From the NCBI GenBank assembly GCA_965223355.1, contig CBDCWE010000003.1, forward strand, positions 1,488,001 through 1,552,000: a stretch of DNA of 64,000 nucleotides. The letters run 5' to 3'. The notes under the pieces were generated by a model. The model had not been told where the DNA came from. It saw only the letters and a program-made list of their open reading frames with translations, and searched no databases. Shown piece by piece: positions 44,376 through 52,784 of this stretch (position 1 is its first letter; every line of letters begins with the position of its first letter). Both the position numbers and the translations under genes were made by a program. Source of the stretch: Tectiglobus sp965223355 (GTDB lineage: Bacteria; Pseudomonadota; Alphaproteobacteria; Rhizobiales; Hyphomicrobiaceae).

Positions 44376-45014
44376 GATTGTTTCTCGATTGGCTTGGCAA
44401 ATATAATTTTCGCCGCGTTTAAAAGAATTCGCGCGTGCAAAACCGTTCCGAAAAACTTTCGAATCAAAGATTGAAAGTTTATCGGTCGAAACTGCATCGA
44501 AACGCCCGTGCCGAACGGCACGTGCATTTCTGCGAATGGTTCAATGACGGAAGGTGATCCGAGCGCAGGACGGCAGTGCGATCAAGCGCAATGCCGCGCA
44601 GGCGAATTAGCTGACAACGTCAGACCGTTGGGCAGATACCGACGGACCTTGACATTGTGCCTGCGCTCCCAAGAGACGGCTGCTTGAACGGATCCAAGCG
44701 CCATCTGCCGGGCCACCCAGCCTATGTCGTCTTGGTCGTTCCTTCATGCCTTGCGTCTCCTTTGAATTTAAAGTCCGCGCGTAATGCTCCAAAACAACGC
44801 CAACGTCAAGGCAAAAGATTTCTTTTCTTATGTTCGCGCGCGTTTTCGTGCGAGAAAACGCGCGCGCAAATCCGCAGATCCGAGGATCATCCCGTGACCG
44901 CGGAATTTAAAAGGCGGTTATATAATCCCTCATGGACTGCCGACAAACAGCGATTAGGCCGCCGCGCCGTGCGCCGGCCGTTGGCGGATCTGAGCGCAAC
45001 GGCCGGGACCCGGA
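44376..45014. other. 639-base AT-richer gap between PcfJ-like gene and clpB
   Basis: No supported gene. The part next to 44375 is AT-rich and may hold the promoter of the PcfJ-like gene. A perfect 13-bp stem, CGCGCGCGTTTTC with a 6-base loop, lies at 44837-44868, downstream of clpB on its strand, but no T run follows. Confidence 0.5.
44837..44868. terminator. Perfect 13-bp hairpin downstream of clpB
   Basis: CGCGCGCGTTTTC, loop GTGCGA, GAAAACGCGCGCG. It lies about 145 bases after clpB on its strand. With no T tract it is a weak terminator candidate or a stabilising 3' hairpin. Confidence 0.4.
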
Positions 45015-47612
45015 TCAAGCCGCGGCTCTGACCGGTTCTCCATTGATGATCAGGGCGCCGTCTGCTTCGCCAGTCACGTTGACCGTGTCACCGTCGCGAA
45101 CGCTGCCGGCAAGGATCATCTCGGCCAACGGGTCTTGCACATAGCGCTGGATCACCCGCTTCAGCGGTCGCGCACCGTATGCCGGATCATAGCCTTTGTC
45201 GGCCAGCCACGCCTGTGCCGCTTGATCGAGCTGCAATGCAATCTTGCGCTCCGCCAACAAAGCCTCGAGCCGCCTCAGCTGGATCTCGACAATGCTGGTC
45301 ATCTGCTCGCGCTTTAGCCGCTCGAATAGGATGATATCATCGAGGCGGTTGAGGAATTCCGGCCGGAACCGGGCGCGCACCTCCGCCAGCACGTACTCGC
45401 GAACCTCGCGGACTTCTTCGCCTTCCTTCTGGTTGACGAGAAATTCCGCGCCAATGTTCGACGTCATGATGATGAGCGTGTTGCGGAAGTCGACCGTGCG
45501 ACCCTGGCCGTCCGTCAGGCGGCCGTCGTCCAGCACCTGCAACAGCACGTTGAACACGTCCGGATGCGCCTTTTCGATTTCGTCGAACAGTACGACCTGA
45601 TAGGGTCGCCGCCGCACCGCCTCGGTCAACGCGCCACCTTCTTCGTAGCCGACGTAACCCGGCGGTGCTCCGATCAGGCGGGAGACCGAATGCTTCTCCA
45701 TGTATTCGCTCATGTCGAGACGCACCATCGCCTGGTCATCATCGAACAAGAACGCTGCCAACGCCTTCGTCAGCTCGGTCTTGCCGACCCCGGTCGGCCC
45801 CAGGAACATGAACGAGCCGATCGGCCGGTTCGGATCCTGCAGACCGGCACGCGCCCGCCGCACGGCCGTTGATACCGCGACAACTGCATCGCGCTGACCG
45901 ACAACGCGCCGGGCCAGCTCGTCTTCCATGCGCAACAGCTTTTCGCGCTCGCCTTCAAGCATCTTGTCGACCGGCACTCCGGTCCAGCGGGAGACCACTT
46001 GCGCAACGTGGTTGGGCGTTACGGCTTCCTCAAGCATCACACCTGCGCCGTCACCATCTTCCAACGTCGCAACCTTGGCCTCGAGTTCCGGAATGACGCC
46101 GTAGGCCAGTTCACCCGCCCGCGCCAGATCGCCACGGCGTTGCGCCTGTTCCAACTCGGTACGATGGTGATCGAGTTCCTCCTTGAGCTTCTGCGCATTC
46201 CCGAGCTTCGACTTTTCCGCTTCCCAGCGCTGCGTCAGTGACTGCGATTGTTCTTCGAGGTTGGCGATGTCGCCTTCCAACGTTACGAGCCGGTCCTTCG
46301 AGGCTGCATCACTTTCCTTGCGCAGTGCTTCGCGCTCGATCTTGAGCTGGATCAGTCGGCGGTCGATTTCGTCAAGCTCTTCGGGCTTGGAATCCACTTG
46401 CATGCGCAAACGCGACGCCGCCTCATCGACGAGATCGATCGCCTTATCGGGCAGAAAGCGGTCGGTGATGTATCGGTTTGAGAGCGTCGCGGCCGAGACC
46501 AGGGCGGCATCGCCGATTTGCACGCCGTGGTGCAGCTCGTATTTCTCCTTCAGTCCGCGCAGGATGGAGATCGTGTCCTCGACCGTCGGTTCGGCGATGA
46601 ACACCGGTTGGAAGCGCCGGGCCAAGGCGGCATCCTTCTCGACATGCTTGCGATATTCATCCAGCGTCGTCGCGCCGACACAGTGCAACTCACCACGCGC
46701 CAGTGCCGGCTTCAGCAGGTTCGAGGCGTCCATTGCCCCGTCGGTTTTGCCGGCGCCGACGAGCGTGTGCATCTCATCGATGAACAGGATGATGCGGCCG
46801 TCTTCCGCGGTCACTTCCTGCAACACCGCCTTCAGCCGTTCCTCAAACTCGCCGCGGTATTTCGCACCGGCAATCAGCGCGCCCATGTCGAGTGACAACA
46901 ACTTCTTGTCCTTGAGGCTCTCGGGCACGTCGCCCTGGACGATGCGCAATGCCAGGCCCTCGGCAATCGCCGTCTTACCAACACCGGGTTCACCGATCAG
47001 GACCGGGTTATTCTTGGTGCGGCGCGACAGCACCTGGATGGCGCGTCGGATTTCCTCGTCGCGCCCGATGACCGGATCGAGCCGGCCCTCGGCCGCATCT
47101 GCGGTCAGATCGCGGGCATACTTTTTGAGTGCATCATAGCCGTCTTCGGCCGACGCCGTGTCGGCCGTGCGGCCTTTGCGTATTTCATTGATGGCCGCAT
47201 TGAGCGCCTGCGCATTGACACCGGCGCCGGCCAGTATCTTGCCGGCAGCCGTGCCGCTTTCGAGCACCAGCGCCAGCAGCAGACGTTCGGTCGTCACGAA
47301 TGAATCGCCGGCCTTCTCGGCAATCTTTTCTGCCTGGTCGAAGATCTTCGCCATGTCCGGCGCAAGGTAAAGCTGCCCGTCGCCGCCGGTGACCTTCGGG
47401 CGCTTTGCAAGCGCCGCCTCAACGTCTGCGTGCGCTTGTTGCGCGGTGCCGCCGGAGCGCGTGATCAGGCCGCTCGCAAGGCCTTCCGCATCATCCAGCA
47501 GAACCTTGAGCAAATGCTCCGACGCGAATTGTTGATGATTTTCCCGTAATGCGAGCGACTGTGCGGCCTGCACGAATCCCTTCGCCCGATCGGTATAGCG
47601 ATCAAAGTTCAT
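45015..47612 (-). CDS. clpB: ATP-dependent chaperone ClpB
   Basis: 865 residues, the full family length; the ATG at 47612 has GGAG upstream. It has the N-domain (FDRYTDRAKGFVQAAQSLAL), the first AAA+ module with Walker A GEPGVGKTA and Walker B IILFIDEMHTLVGAGK, the coiled-coil middle domain (about 400-520), then the second AAA+ module with GPTGVGKTEL and VVLFDEIEKAHPDVFN. Disaggregates proteins together with DnaK. No DnaJ or GrpE genes are nearby. Confidence 0.98.
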   Translation of the reverse strand: MNFDRYTDRAKGFVQAAQSLALRENHQQFASEHLLKVLLDDAEGLASGLITRSGGTAQQAHADVEAALAKRPKVTGGDGQLYLAPDMAKIFDQAEKIAEKAGDSFVTTERLLLALVLESGTAAGKILAGAGVNAQALNAAINEIRKGRTADTASAEDGYDALKKYARDLTADAAEGRLDPVIGRDEEIRRAIQVLSRRTKNNPVLIGEPGVGKTAIAEGLALRIVQGDVPESLKDKKLLSLDMGALIAGAKYRGEFEERLKAVLQEVTAEDGRIILFIDEMHTLVGAGKTDGAMDASNLLKPALARGELHCVGATTLDEYRKHVEKDAALARRFQPVFIAEPTVEDTISILRGLKEKYELHHGVQIGDAALVSAATLSNRYITDRFLPDKAIDLVDEAASRLRMQVDSKPEELDEIDRRLIQLKIEREALRKESDAASKDRLVTLEGDIANLEEQSQSLTQRWEAEKSKLGNAQKLKEELDHHRTELEQAQRRGDLARAGELAYGVIPELEAKVATLEDGDGAGVMLEEAVTPNHVAQVVSRWTGVPVDKMLEGEREKLLRMEDELARRVVGQRDAVVAVSTAVRRARAGLQDPNRPIGSFMFLGPTGVGKTELTKALAAFLFDDDQAMVRLDMSEYMEKHSVSRLIGAPPGYVGYEEGGALTEAVRRRPYQVVLFDEIEKAHPDVFNVLLQVLDDGRLTDGQGRTVDFRNTLIIMTSNIGAEFLVNQKEGEEVREVREYVLAEVRARFRPEFLNRLDDIILFERLKREQMTSIVEIQLRRLEALLAERKIALQLDQAAQAWLADKGYDPAYGARPLKRVIQRYVQDPLAEMILAGSVRDGDTVNVTGEADGALIINGEPVRAAA

Positions 47613-48072
47613 ATTGTTCTCCACCTGTCGATCCCGCCCCGGAGCAGCGCAATCGACCGCAATTGATGTCCTCGCAGATCCCGTTACCGGCGACCTGCAC
47701 GCAGGATATGGTGATCACTTGGCGCCAAGAAAAGAGCTTCTTGTCGATCGCAGTGGAATGATGGGGCCGCCGCCGACCGGGCCAAGGGTTGCACCCACCT
47801 CATCATCTGCCAGGCCGCAAACTCATTGATCCGGACGCATTGGTATCAGCCGATTTGGCGCTACGATCTCAAGCATTGCGGCACCGGGAATGGGCAACCA
47901 GCCGGTTCTCGGTGCCGCGCCTTGCATATCCCGGCCAAATCGGCGCCAATGTGCCCGGATCAATGAGTTTGCGGCCTAACCATGCCGACCTTGAGCAACC
48001 GACTGCCCGAGAACGACATCGTCCGGCTTCGGCCTGATGTTCGGTTGCTCGAAAGAACCCGGAGCCAGCCCG
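47613..48072. other. 460-base gap with a large palindrome
   Basis: No gene is supported. Upstream of clpB no clear heat-shock promoter could be fixed by eye. A 166-bp inverted repeat (47812-47977) occupies the middle and is listed separately. Confidence 0.5.
47812..47977. repeat. 166-bp inverted repeat, ATCCGGACGCATTG family, copy 1
   Basis: Arms of about 45 bases run AGGCCGCAAACTCATTGATCC to GCCGATTTGG on the left and return as the complement on the right, with a few mismatches. A second inner hairpin GCGGCACCGGGAA/TTCTCGGTGCCGC forms the tip. Related pieces are at 42990-43033, 56098-56130 and 63390-63512. It looks like a non-coding mobile or structural repeat. Confidence 0.8.
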
Positions 48073-48846
48073 ATGAGTGAACACGCGCACCCGACCGTCA
48101 CCGCGCTCTATCGCTATCCTGTCAAAGGTTTGTCCGCCGACCCGCTGCAGTCGGTGACCTGCCAGGCCGGAGAGGCCTTGCCGTTCGATCGCGCCTACGC
48201 CATCGAAAACGGACCCGGACGTTTCGACCCGGCAGCGCCACGCCATTTGCCCAAGATCAATTTCCTAATGCTGATGCGCGATGAACGCCTGGCGACATTG
48301 ACGACCACGTTCGATGAGGCAACCCAAACGCTGTCGGTTTTGCGCGGTGGACGAGCCGTTGCAACCGGGCGGCTTAACGATCCCATGGGACGCAAGATCA
48401 TCGAGCAGTTCATGTCGGCTTACATGAACTTTGCCTTGCGCGGTGCACCGAAGATCGTGTTCGCACCGGGCCACAGTTTTTCAGATGTCGCCGTGAAATG
48501 CCTGCATATCGTCAATATGGCCAGCGTCCGTGATCTGGAACGTATGATGCGACGCACCGTCGACCCGCTGCGATTTCGCGCCAATATCTACGTCGACGGC
48601 GTCGAGCCGTGGGCCGAGTTCAAATGGCTGCACAAGCGGCTGGCTTGCGGTGACATCACGCTAACTGTTCTGGACAAAACCGAGCGCTGCGAGGCAACCA
48701 ACGTCGACCCGTCAAACGGTATGCGCGATATGGCCATCCCGGCGACGCTGATGCGCAGCCTCGGACACAGCAATTTCGGCATCTATGCAAAGGTGACGAC
48801 AGGCGGCGAGCTGCGCGTCGGCGACCCAATTCGCCTCGAAGATTAG
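48073..48846 (+). CDS. MOSC-domain protein
   Basis: 257 residues; the ATG at 48073 has GGAG eight bases upstream. It begins VTALYRYPVKGLSADPLQSV, the MOSC N-terminal beta-barrel domain, and has the MOSC core with VDPLRFRANIYVDGVEPWAEFKW and TERCEATNVDPSNG, where the cysteine could bind molybdenum cofactor sulphur. Related YcbX-type proteins reduce N-hydroxylated compounds. A full composite palindromic element lies 53 bases after its stop. Confidence 0.9.
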   Translation: MSEHAHPTVTALYRYPVKGLSADPLQSVTCQAGEALPFDRAYAIENGPGRFDPAAPRHLPKINFLMLMRDERLATLTTTFDEATQTLSVLRGGRAVATGRLNDPMGRKIIEQFMSAYMNFALRGAPKIVFAPGHSFSDVAVKCLHIVNMASVRDLERMMRRTVDPLRFRANIYVDGVEPWAEFKWLHKRLACGDITLTVLDKTERCEATNVDPSNGMRDMAIPATLMRSLGHSNFGIYAKVTTGGELRVGDPIRLED

Positions 48847-49232
48847 ATCGCGCCATCGATATCGCAGCGGCTATCATTCGGCTTAATTGATTGAGACCAC
48901 TAGATCATCGTGCTTTAAGTTGGAACCGCTATTGCGGTTCCAACTTAAAGCACAAAGATGATCGCCACTTTAGAGGCGAGCAACCTGCCTTTATTCGGGA
49001 TCGTTCCGATTCCGAATAAAGGCAGGTTGCTATAGAGGTTGGCCGACAAACCGACAAGCGCCGCGAAACGGGCCGCTTTCCGCGGCAACCATCGTCGACG
49101 TCACGAATCAATGTCGCAAATGAATTGGATCCAGGTGAACGGCCGCAGCTGCGCTCGCCGACACAGCCACGGCAATCCCCGACCGGGCGGCACAATGGAG
49201 CGCGAAGCGGCGATGTTGGAGGGGCCGCTCTG
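48847..49232. other. 386-base gap containing a composite palindromic element
   Basis: Apart from the repeat at 48900-49035, no motif or gene is recognised. The stretch separates two convergent genes. Confidence 0.5.
48900..49035. repeat. CTAG-bounded palindromic element, composite copy 2 (inverted)
   Basis: The left end is CTAGATCATC at 48900; the right reads GTTGCTATAG at 49026-49035, one base off CTAG. It holds both stem-loops in the opposite order to the copy at 2639 (GTGCTTTAAGTTGGAACCGC first, TGCCTTTATTCGG second). The flanking GAGACCA resembles the terminus of the GC-rich repeat next to the copy at 2639. Confidence 0.85.
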
Positions 49233-50252
49233 TCACTCGGTACGCGCTCGGATGCGAATATTGTCCCAGTGCCAGGTATAGCCGATCGGCTGTCCGCGTT
49301 CGGATTTATCGGGATTGTAGGAGTGATCGTAGAATACGACCCTGCACGGACAGCTCGGGAACGATGCAACGTCGACAAGCGTCACCCCTGCAACCGAAAA
49401 CGAAACGGTGCCATTGTTGTTGTCAACGAGCCTGACGGGGTGACGATCAACCTTGCTCTTGGGTGTCGGATTTGCAAAGGCTCGCCGCTGGTGGCCATTG
49501 CCGATCCGCAGTTTGCCCGCATAGCCGGCCGCAGACCCGCCGCCCCAGGTCGCAATCAACACGTCGCCATCGCTAAGGTTGCGATTGAGTGTCGATGCCG
49601 AGTCAACCGCACGTAGGTGCGCCGGAGCGGTGTTGCCCATGAGGACACCCGCCGTTGCCTGCTGATTGTAGACCTTTTCGGAGACGACACCGACCTGAAA
49701 CCATTGCCGCGTGCCGAGATCGGCCAGGCTGACATCAAAGCTGACGTCGGCAACGGAACTGAACACCTTGTTGGGCGAAAACCAGACAACCGAGTAACCG
49801 TCGACATCACCCATGGTGGTCATCAGATGCTCGTGGCAGACATAGAGCAAGTCGTCGAGTCGAAAGTCGAAGCTTGCGCCGGCCAGTTTTGTTGACGTGA
49901 ACTCTCTGTGCGTATCGATCGGCCCGCAGTTGCGATCGTGATCTGCCGACCACGATCCACCGTGTTGCGCGTTGAGCCAACCGGTCGAATTGAGGGGCTG
50001 GCCTTTGATCTGCCAGCCGGCGTTTCGGTGGAAGACCCCCCAGGTGAACCGTTTCAGACTGTTCGCATCGCGGAACTCTTCAAAAAAAGCAACCTCAGCG
50101 CGGCTGCAGGCAGATCCGACCGTCAAACCAATGGCAACAGCGACGGTTGCAACGAGGGCAGCGCCAGGCCGCGCTAGTGCGTCCATCAACGTCCACGACG
50201 TACGGCGGTCGTGCCGCTTGAAGATCATTGCTAACATGTTTGTTTGGATCAT
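49233..50252 (-). CDS. Secreted protein of unknown function, lectin/glucanase-like beta fold
   Basis: 339 residues from the ATG at 50252; an N-terminal hydrophobic segment (LVATVAVAIGLTVGSACSRAEV) works as signal peptide or lipoprotein-like leader. Mature sequence: VAFFEEFRDANSLKRFTWGVFH, ASFDFRLDDLLYVCHEHLMTT, YSVVWFSPNKVFSSVADVSFDV and a C-terminal GYTWHWDNIRIRAR. The FDFRLDD and HWDNI features recall concanavalin-like jelly-roll domains. No catalytic E pair was seen. Two ways of reading: a binding protein or an inactive glucanase relative. Confidence 0.6.
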   Translation of the reverse strand: MIQTNMLAMIFKRHDRRTSWTLMDALARPGAALVATVAVAIGLTVGSACSRAEVAFFEEFRDANSLKRFTWGVFHRNAGWQIKGQPLNSTGWLNAQHGGSWSADHDRNCGPIDTHREFTSTKLAGASFDFRLDDLLYVCHEHLMTTMGDVDGYSVVWFSPNKVFSSVADVSFDVSLADLGTRQWFQVGVVSEKVYNQQATAGVLMGNTAPAHLRAVDSASTLNRNLSDGDVLIATWGGGSAAGYAGKLRIGNGHQRRAFANPTPKSKVDRHPVRLVDNNNGTVSFSVAGVTLVDVASFPSCPCRVVFYDHSYNPDKSERGQPIGYTWHWDNIRIRARTE

Positions 50253-51060
50253 CCTTATTCCCTTGAGATCAATCGCCGATGCCTTCAAGCCACACGGCTA
50301 CCTTGATCCTCGATACTCAATATTCACCTTGCCGGATTGCTAGCGGGCCGCATCACAACTGCCGGCAGTTTCCCGCGCCGAATTCGCCATGGCGCACCAG
50401 CCAACAAAGCACATGTTCATTAGGCAGAGCAACTTACACGACCAAACGACGTTAAAACCCGAACTCGGTACGTTGGCGGCTGGCCGGAGCCGATGACTGC
50501 TGGTCTGGTTGGTAGAGCTGCAAACTCCGACCTAGTGGTCTGTTTCAGGGCGATCACCGAGCGGCCAACCGCTCCTGAGACGCCCCAACCAGGGGATGGG
50601 TCCCCGTGCAATTCAAGGAACCAAAAAACCTCTGAACAAGTCACCGGTTTCCAAAGGGCGGCGCCCTTAACCAATCGCCGTTTCACGGCGATCCTTGAGG
50701 GGCTGTCAGCCCCTCAAACACCCCGACCAGGGGATGATCCCCTGGACCCCCGGACTTGGCCAGAGCGTCCTTGAATGACGCCGACTATGGGGTTTCAGGC
50801 CGAGCCCGAACCACCCCGCTCCCCTGCCCGACGAGCCACGGCCGATGATCAATCATGCCGAGGGGCACGGTTCTTGACCACGCTCCGCTCACAAAATGTT
50901 GCGCCGAATTTGTACGATTCAAAGCGCAACTTCGACGTTCGAAAATCTGCAAATGTTAATCCTTCCGCCATACTGCTCACCGTTCGCACGGGATGATCGG
51001 CGGCACCGAACCGGTCATCAATTGCCCGATCGCCTGACACGGAAGCAAAGGTTAATTTAA
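50253..51060. other. 808-base gap with hairpin repeats
   Basis: A partial and then a complete GC-rich hairpin repeat fill 50532-50775. The rest is non-coding; an AT-rich stretch at 50920-51060 precedes the ATPase gene and may contain its promoter. Confidence 0.5.
50532..50775. repeat. GC-rich multi-hairpin repeat, copy 4, with partial neighbour
   Basis: Starts CTAGTGGTCTG at 50532, then a partial unit to about 50620, then AAGGAACC and a full unit with GGCGCCC, ATCGCCG-CGGCGAT, GAGGGGCTGTCAGCCCCTC and CCAGGGGATGATCCCCTGG. It ends near CAGAGCGTCCTTG. One unit seems to have landed in another. Confidence 0.75.
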
Positions 51061-52557
51061 ATGAATATTGGCAATCTGCTGGTGGCCAAGGGCCTCGTTT
51101 CGGCCGCCGACATTGACCGCGCGATCCAGCATCAAAAAGCGCACGGCGGCCGGATTGGCGACAGCATCATCGCCCTTGGCATATTGACCAAAGAACAAAT
51201 CGACGAGGTTCTAACCGATGCACCGCAGGCGCCGGCGACTGTGCACGCCACCGGCATCGATCCCGTATTCCTGCTCGAACTGGCCATCAAGGGCATGTAT
51301 GCCGAAAGCCTCGAAACGGCCTCGCAGCTGGTTACATTCTTGAAACTGTCGAACACCATCGTCAACCAGCTTTTGCAAATTGCGACTGATCGCAAACTCG
51401 TGGAGGCGCTGGCGTCCAATTCCGGCGGCGGCTTAAGAGCAGAGTTGCGCTACGGGCTGACCCGGGCCGGCCGCGAATATGCCATCGATGCCATGCAGCG
51501 CAGTCAATATTTCGGCCCGGCCCCGGTGCCGCTGACGGACTATCAGGATCGCATCCTGCGCCAGCGTGTGACCAACGAGGTCGTAACCCGCCAGCAGCTC
51601 AACGACGCCTTTCAAGGCTTGGTTGTGCCTGAGCGTTTTGTCAGCCGGCTCGGGCCGGCGGTCAACTCGGGCAATGCAATTCTCATCTATGGCCCGGCCG
51701 GTAACGGCAAGACGACCGTTGCCGAGATCGTCGGAAACATTTTTCAGAACGTCATTTATGTTCCCTATTGCGTCGAGATCGACGGCGAAATCATGAAGGT
51801 TTTCGATCCGAGTGTTCATCGCGTCGTGGCCGAGACGGCAATGGGCCAAAGCGCCGCCGAACTGCGCCGCAGCCGGATCGACCCGCGCTGGGTTGCCTGC
51901 TATCGGCCGATGGTCATCACCGGCGGTGAATTGACCATCGAGATGCTCGATCTCAAATACAATTCGGTTGCCAAGTTCTACGAGGCGCCGTTGCATATCA
52001 AAGCCCTGAACGGCACGTTTCTGATCGATGATTTCGGACGCCAACGGGCCCAACCGGAGGAAATTCTCAATCGCTGGATCGTGCCGTTGAACAGCCGCGT
52101 CGACTATCTGACATTGCACACCGGCAAGAGCGCGAAAGTGCCGTTCGACGAGATCGTGATCTTTTCCACCAACATGCACCCCGATGACTTGATGGACCCC
52201 GCCTTCCAGCGCCGCATCAGCTACAAGCTGGAGACGGTGGAGCCGCCGGATGACTTGTTCTTCAACGTCTTTGCCGGAATGGCGCGGAAACGCGGTCTGG
52301 TGCTGACGGAAGATATTTTCTTGCGGGTGCTCGGCGGCATTCGTGAAAACGGCGCGCCGCTGGCCTATTTCCAGCCCAAGTTCATTGTCGAGCAGGTGTT
52401 GGCGTCGTGCAAATTTGAGGGTATCGAGCCGCAGTTCACGGCCGACAACATCGACGACGCGCTCGCTAACCTGTTTGTCAAAAAGGCGAACGCCGAGGTG
52501 CTCGAAGCGAACCCGGCAGATCAATTGCGCGAACAACTTGACCAGATGCGAGCATAG
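51061..52557 (+). CDS. AAA+ ATPase with N-terminal MshEN-like domain
   Basis: 498 residues. Residues 1-55 (GLVSAADIDRAIQHQKAHGGRIGDSIIALGILTKEQIDEVL) match the MshEN/GspE-N type that binds c-di-GMP in many ATPases. The central AAA+ module has Walker A GPAGNGKTT (about 217-225), Walker B FLIDDFGRQ and sensor-type IFSTNMHPDDL. Substrate unknown. The mixed design suggests that the ATPase responds to a nucleotide second messenger. It is encoded alone and is followed by an unrelated membrane protein. Confidence 0.8.
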   Translation: MNIGNLLVAKGLVSAADIDRAIQHQKAHGGRIGDSIIALGILTKEQIDEVLTDAPQAPATVHATGIDPVFLLELAIKGMYAESLETASQLVTFLKLSNTIVNQLLQIATDRKLVEALASNSGGGLRAELRYGLTRAGREYAIDAMQRSQYFGPAPVPLTDYQDRILRQRVTNEVVTRQQLNDAFQGLVVPERFVSRLGPAVNSGNAILIYGPAGNGKTTVAEIVGNIFQNVIYVPYCVEIDGEIMKVFDPSVHRVVAETAMGQSAAELRRSRIDPRWVACYRPMVITGGELTIEMLDLKYNSVAKFYEAPLHIKALNGTFLIDDFGRQRAQPEEILNRWIVPLNSRVDYLTLHTGKSAKVPFDEIVIFSTNMHPDDLMDPAFQRRISYKLETVEPPDDLFFNVFAGMARKRGLVLTEDIFLRVLGGIRENGAPLAYFQPKFIVEQVLASCKFEGIEPQFTADNIDDALANLFVKKANAEVLEANPADQLREQLDQMRA

Positions 52558-52784
52558 CGCCGGCCTCGGATCGAAAGCCGAGTGCACCATCGCCAGCCCA
52601 CGATCGAGCCGGTCACAGCCAGCCGCAGTGAGCCGAAGGTGCGCCATTTTCACGGCCGAATCCGCATCGCCCCGATCTCGAGAGACACCGTTTTCGTTTG
52701 TAGGCTGATGATTGATTGGCTAACTATGGGCGTCTTCCACTGAGTTGAACAGATTGTCATCTTTGTGATTGTTCGAGGCCGCCG

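Noticed and set aside
44607..44792. Small minus-strand frame in the gap before clpB
   Set aside because: No ribosome-binding site, no protein-like pattern and no known relative.
46183..47139. Long plus-strand frame over clpB
   Set aside because: Ser/Arg-rich antisense shadow; clpB on the minus strand is full-length and unmistakable.
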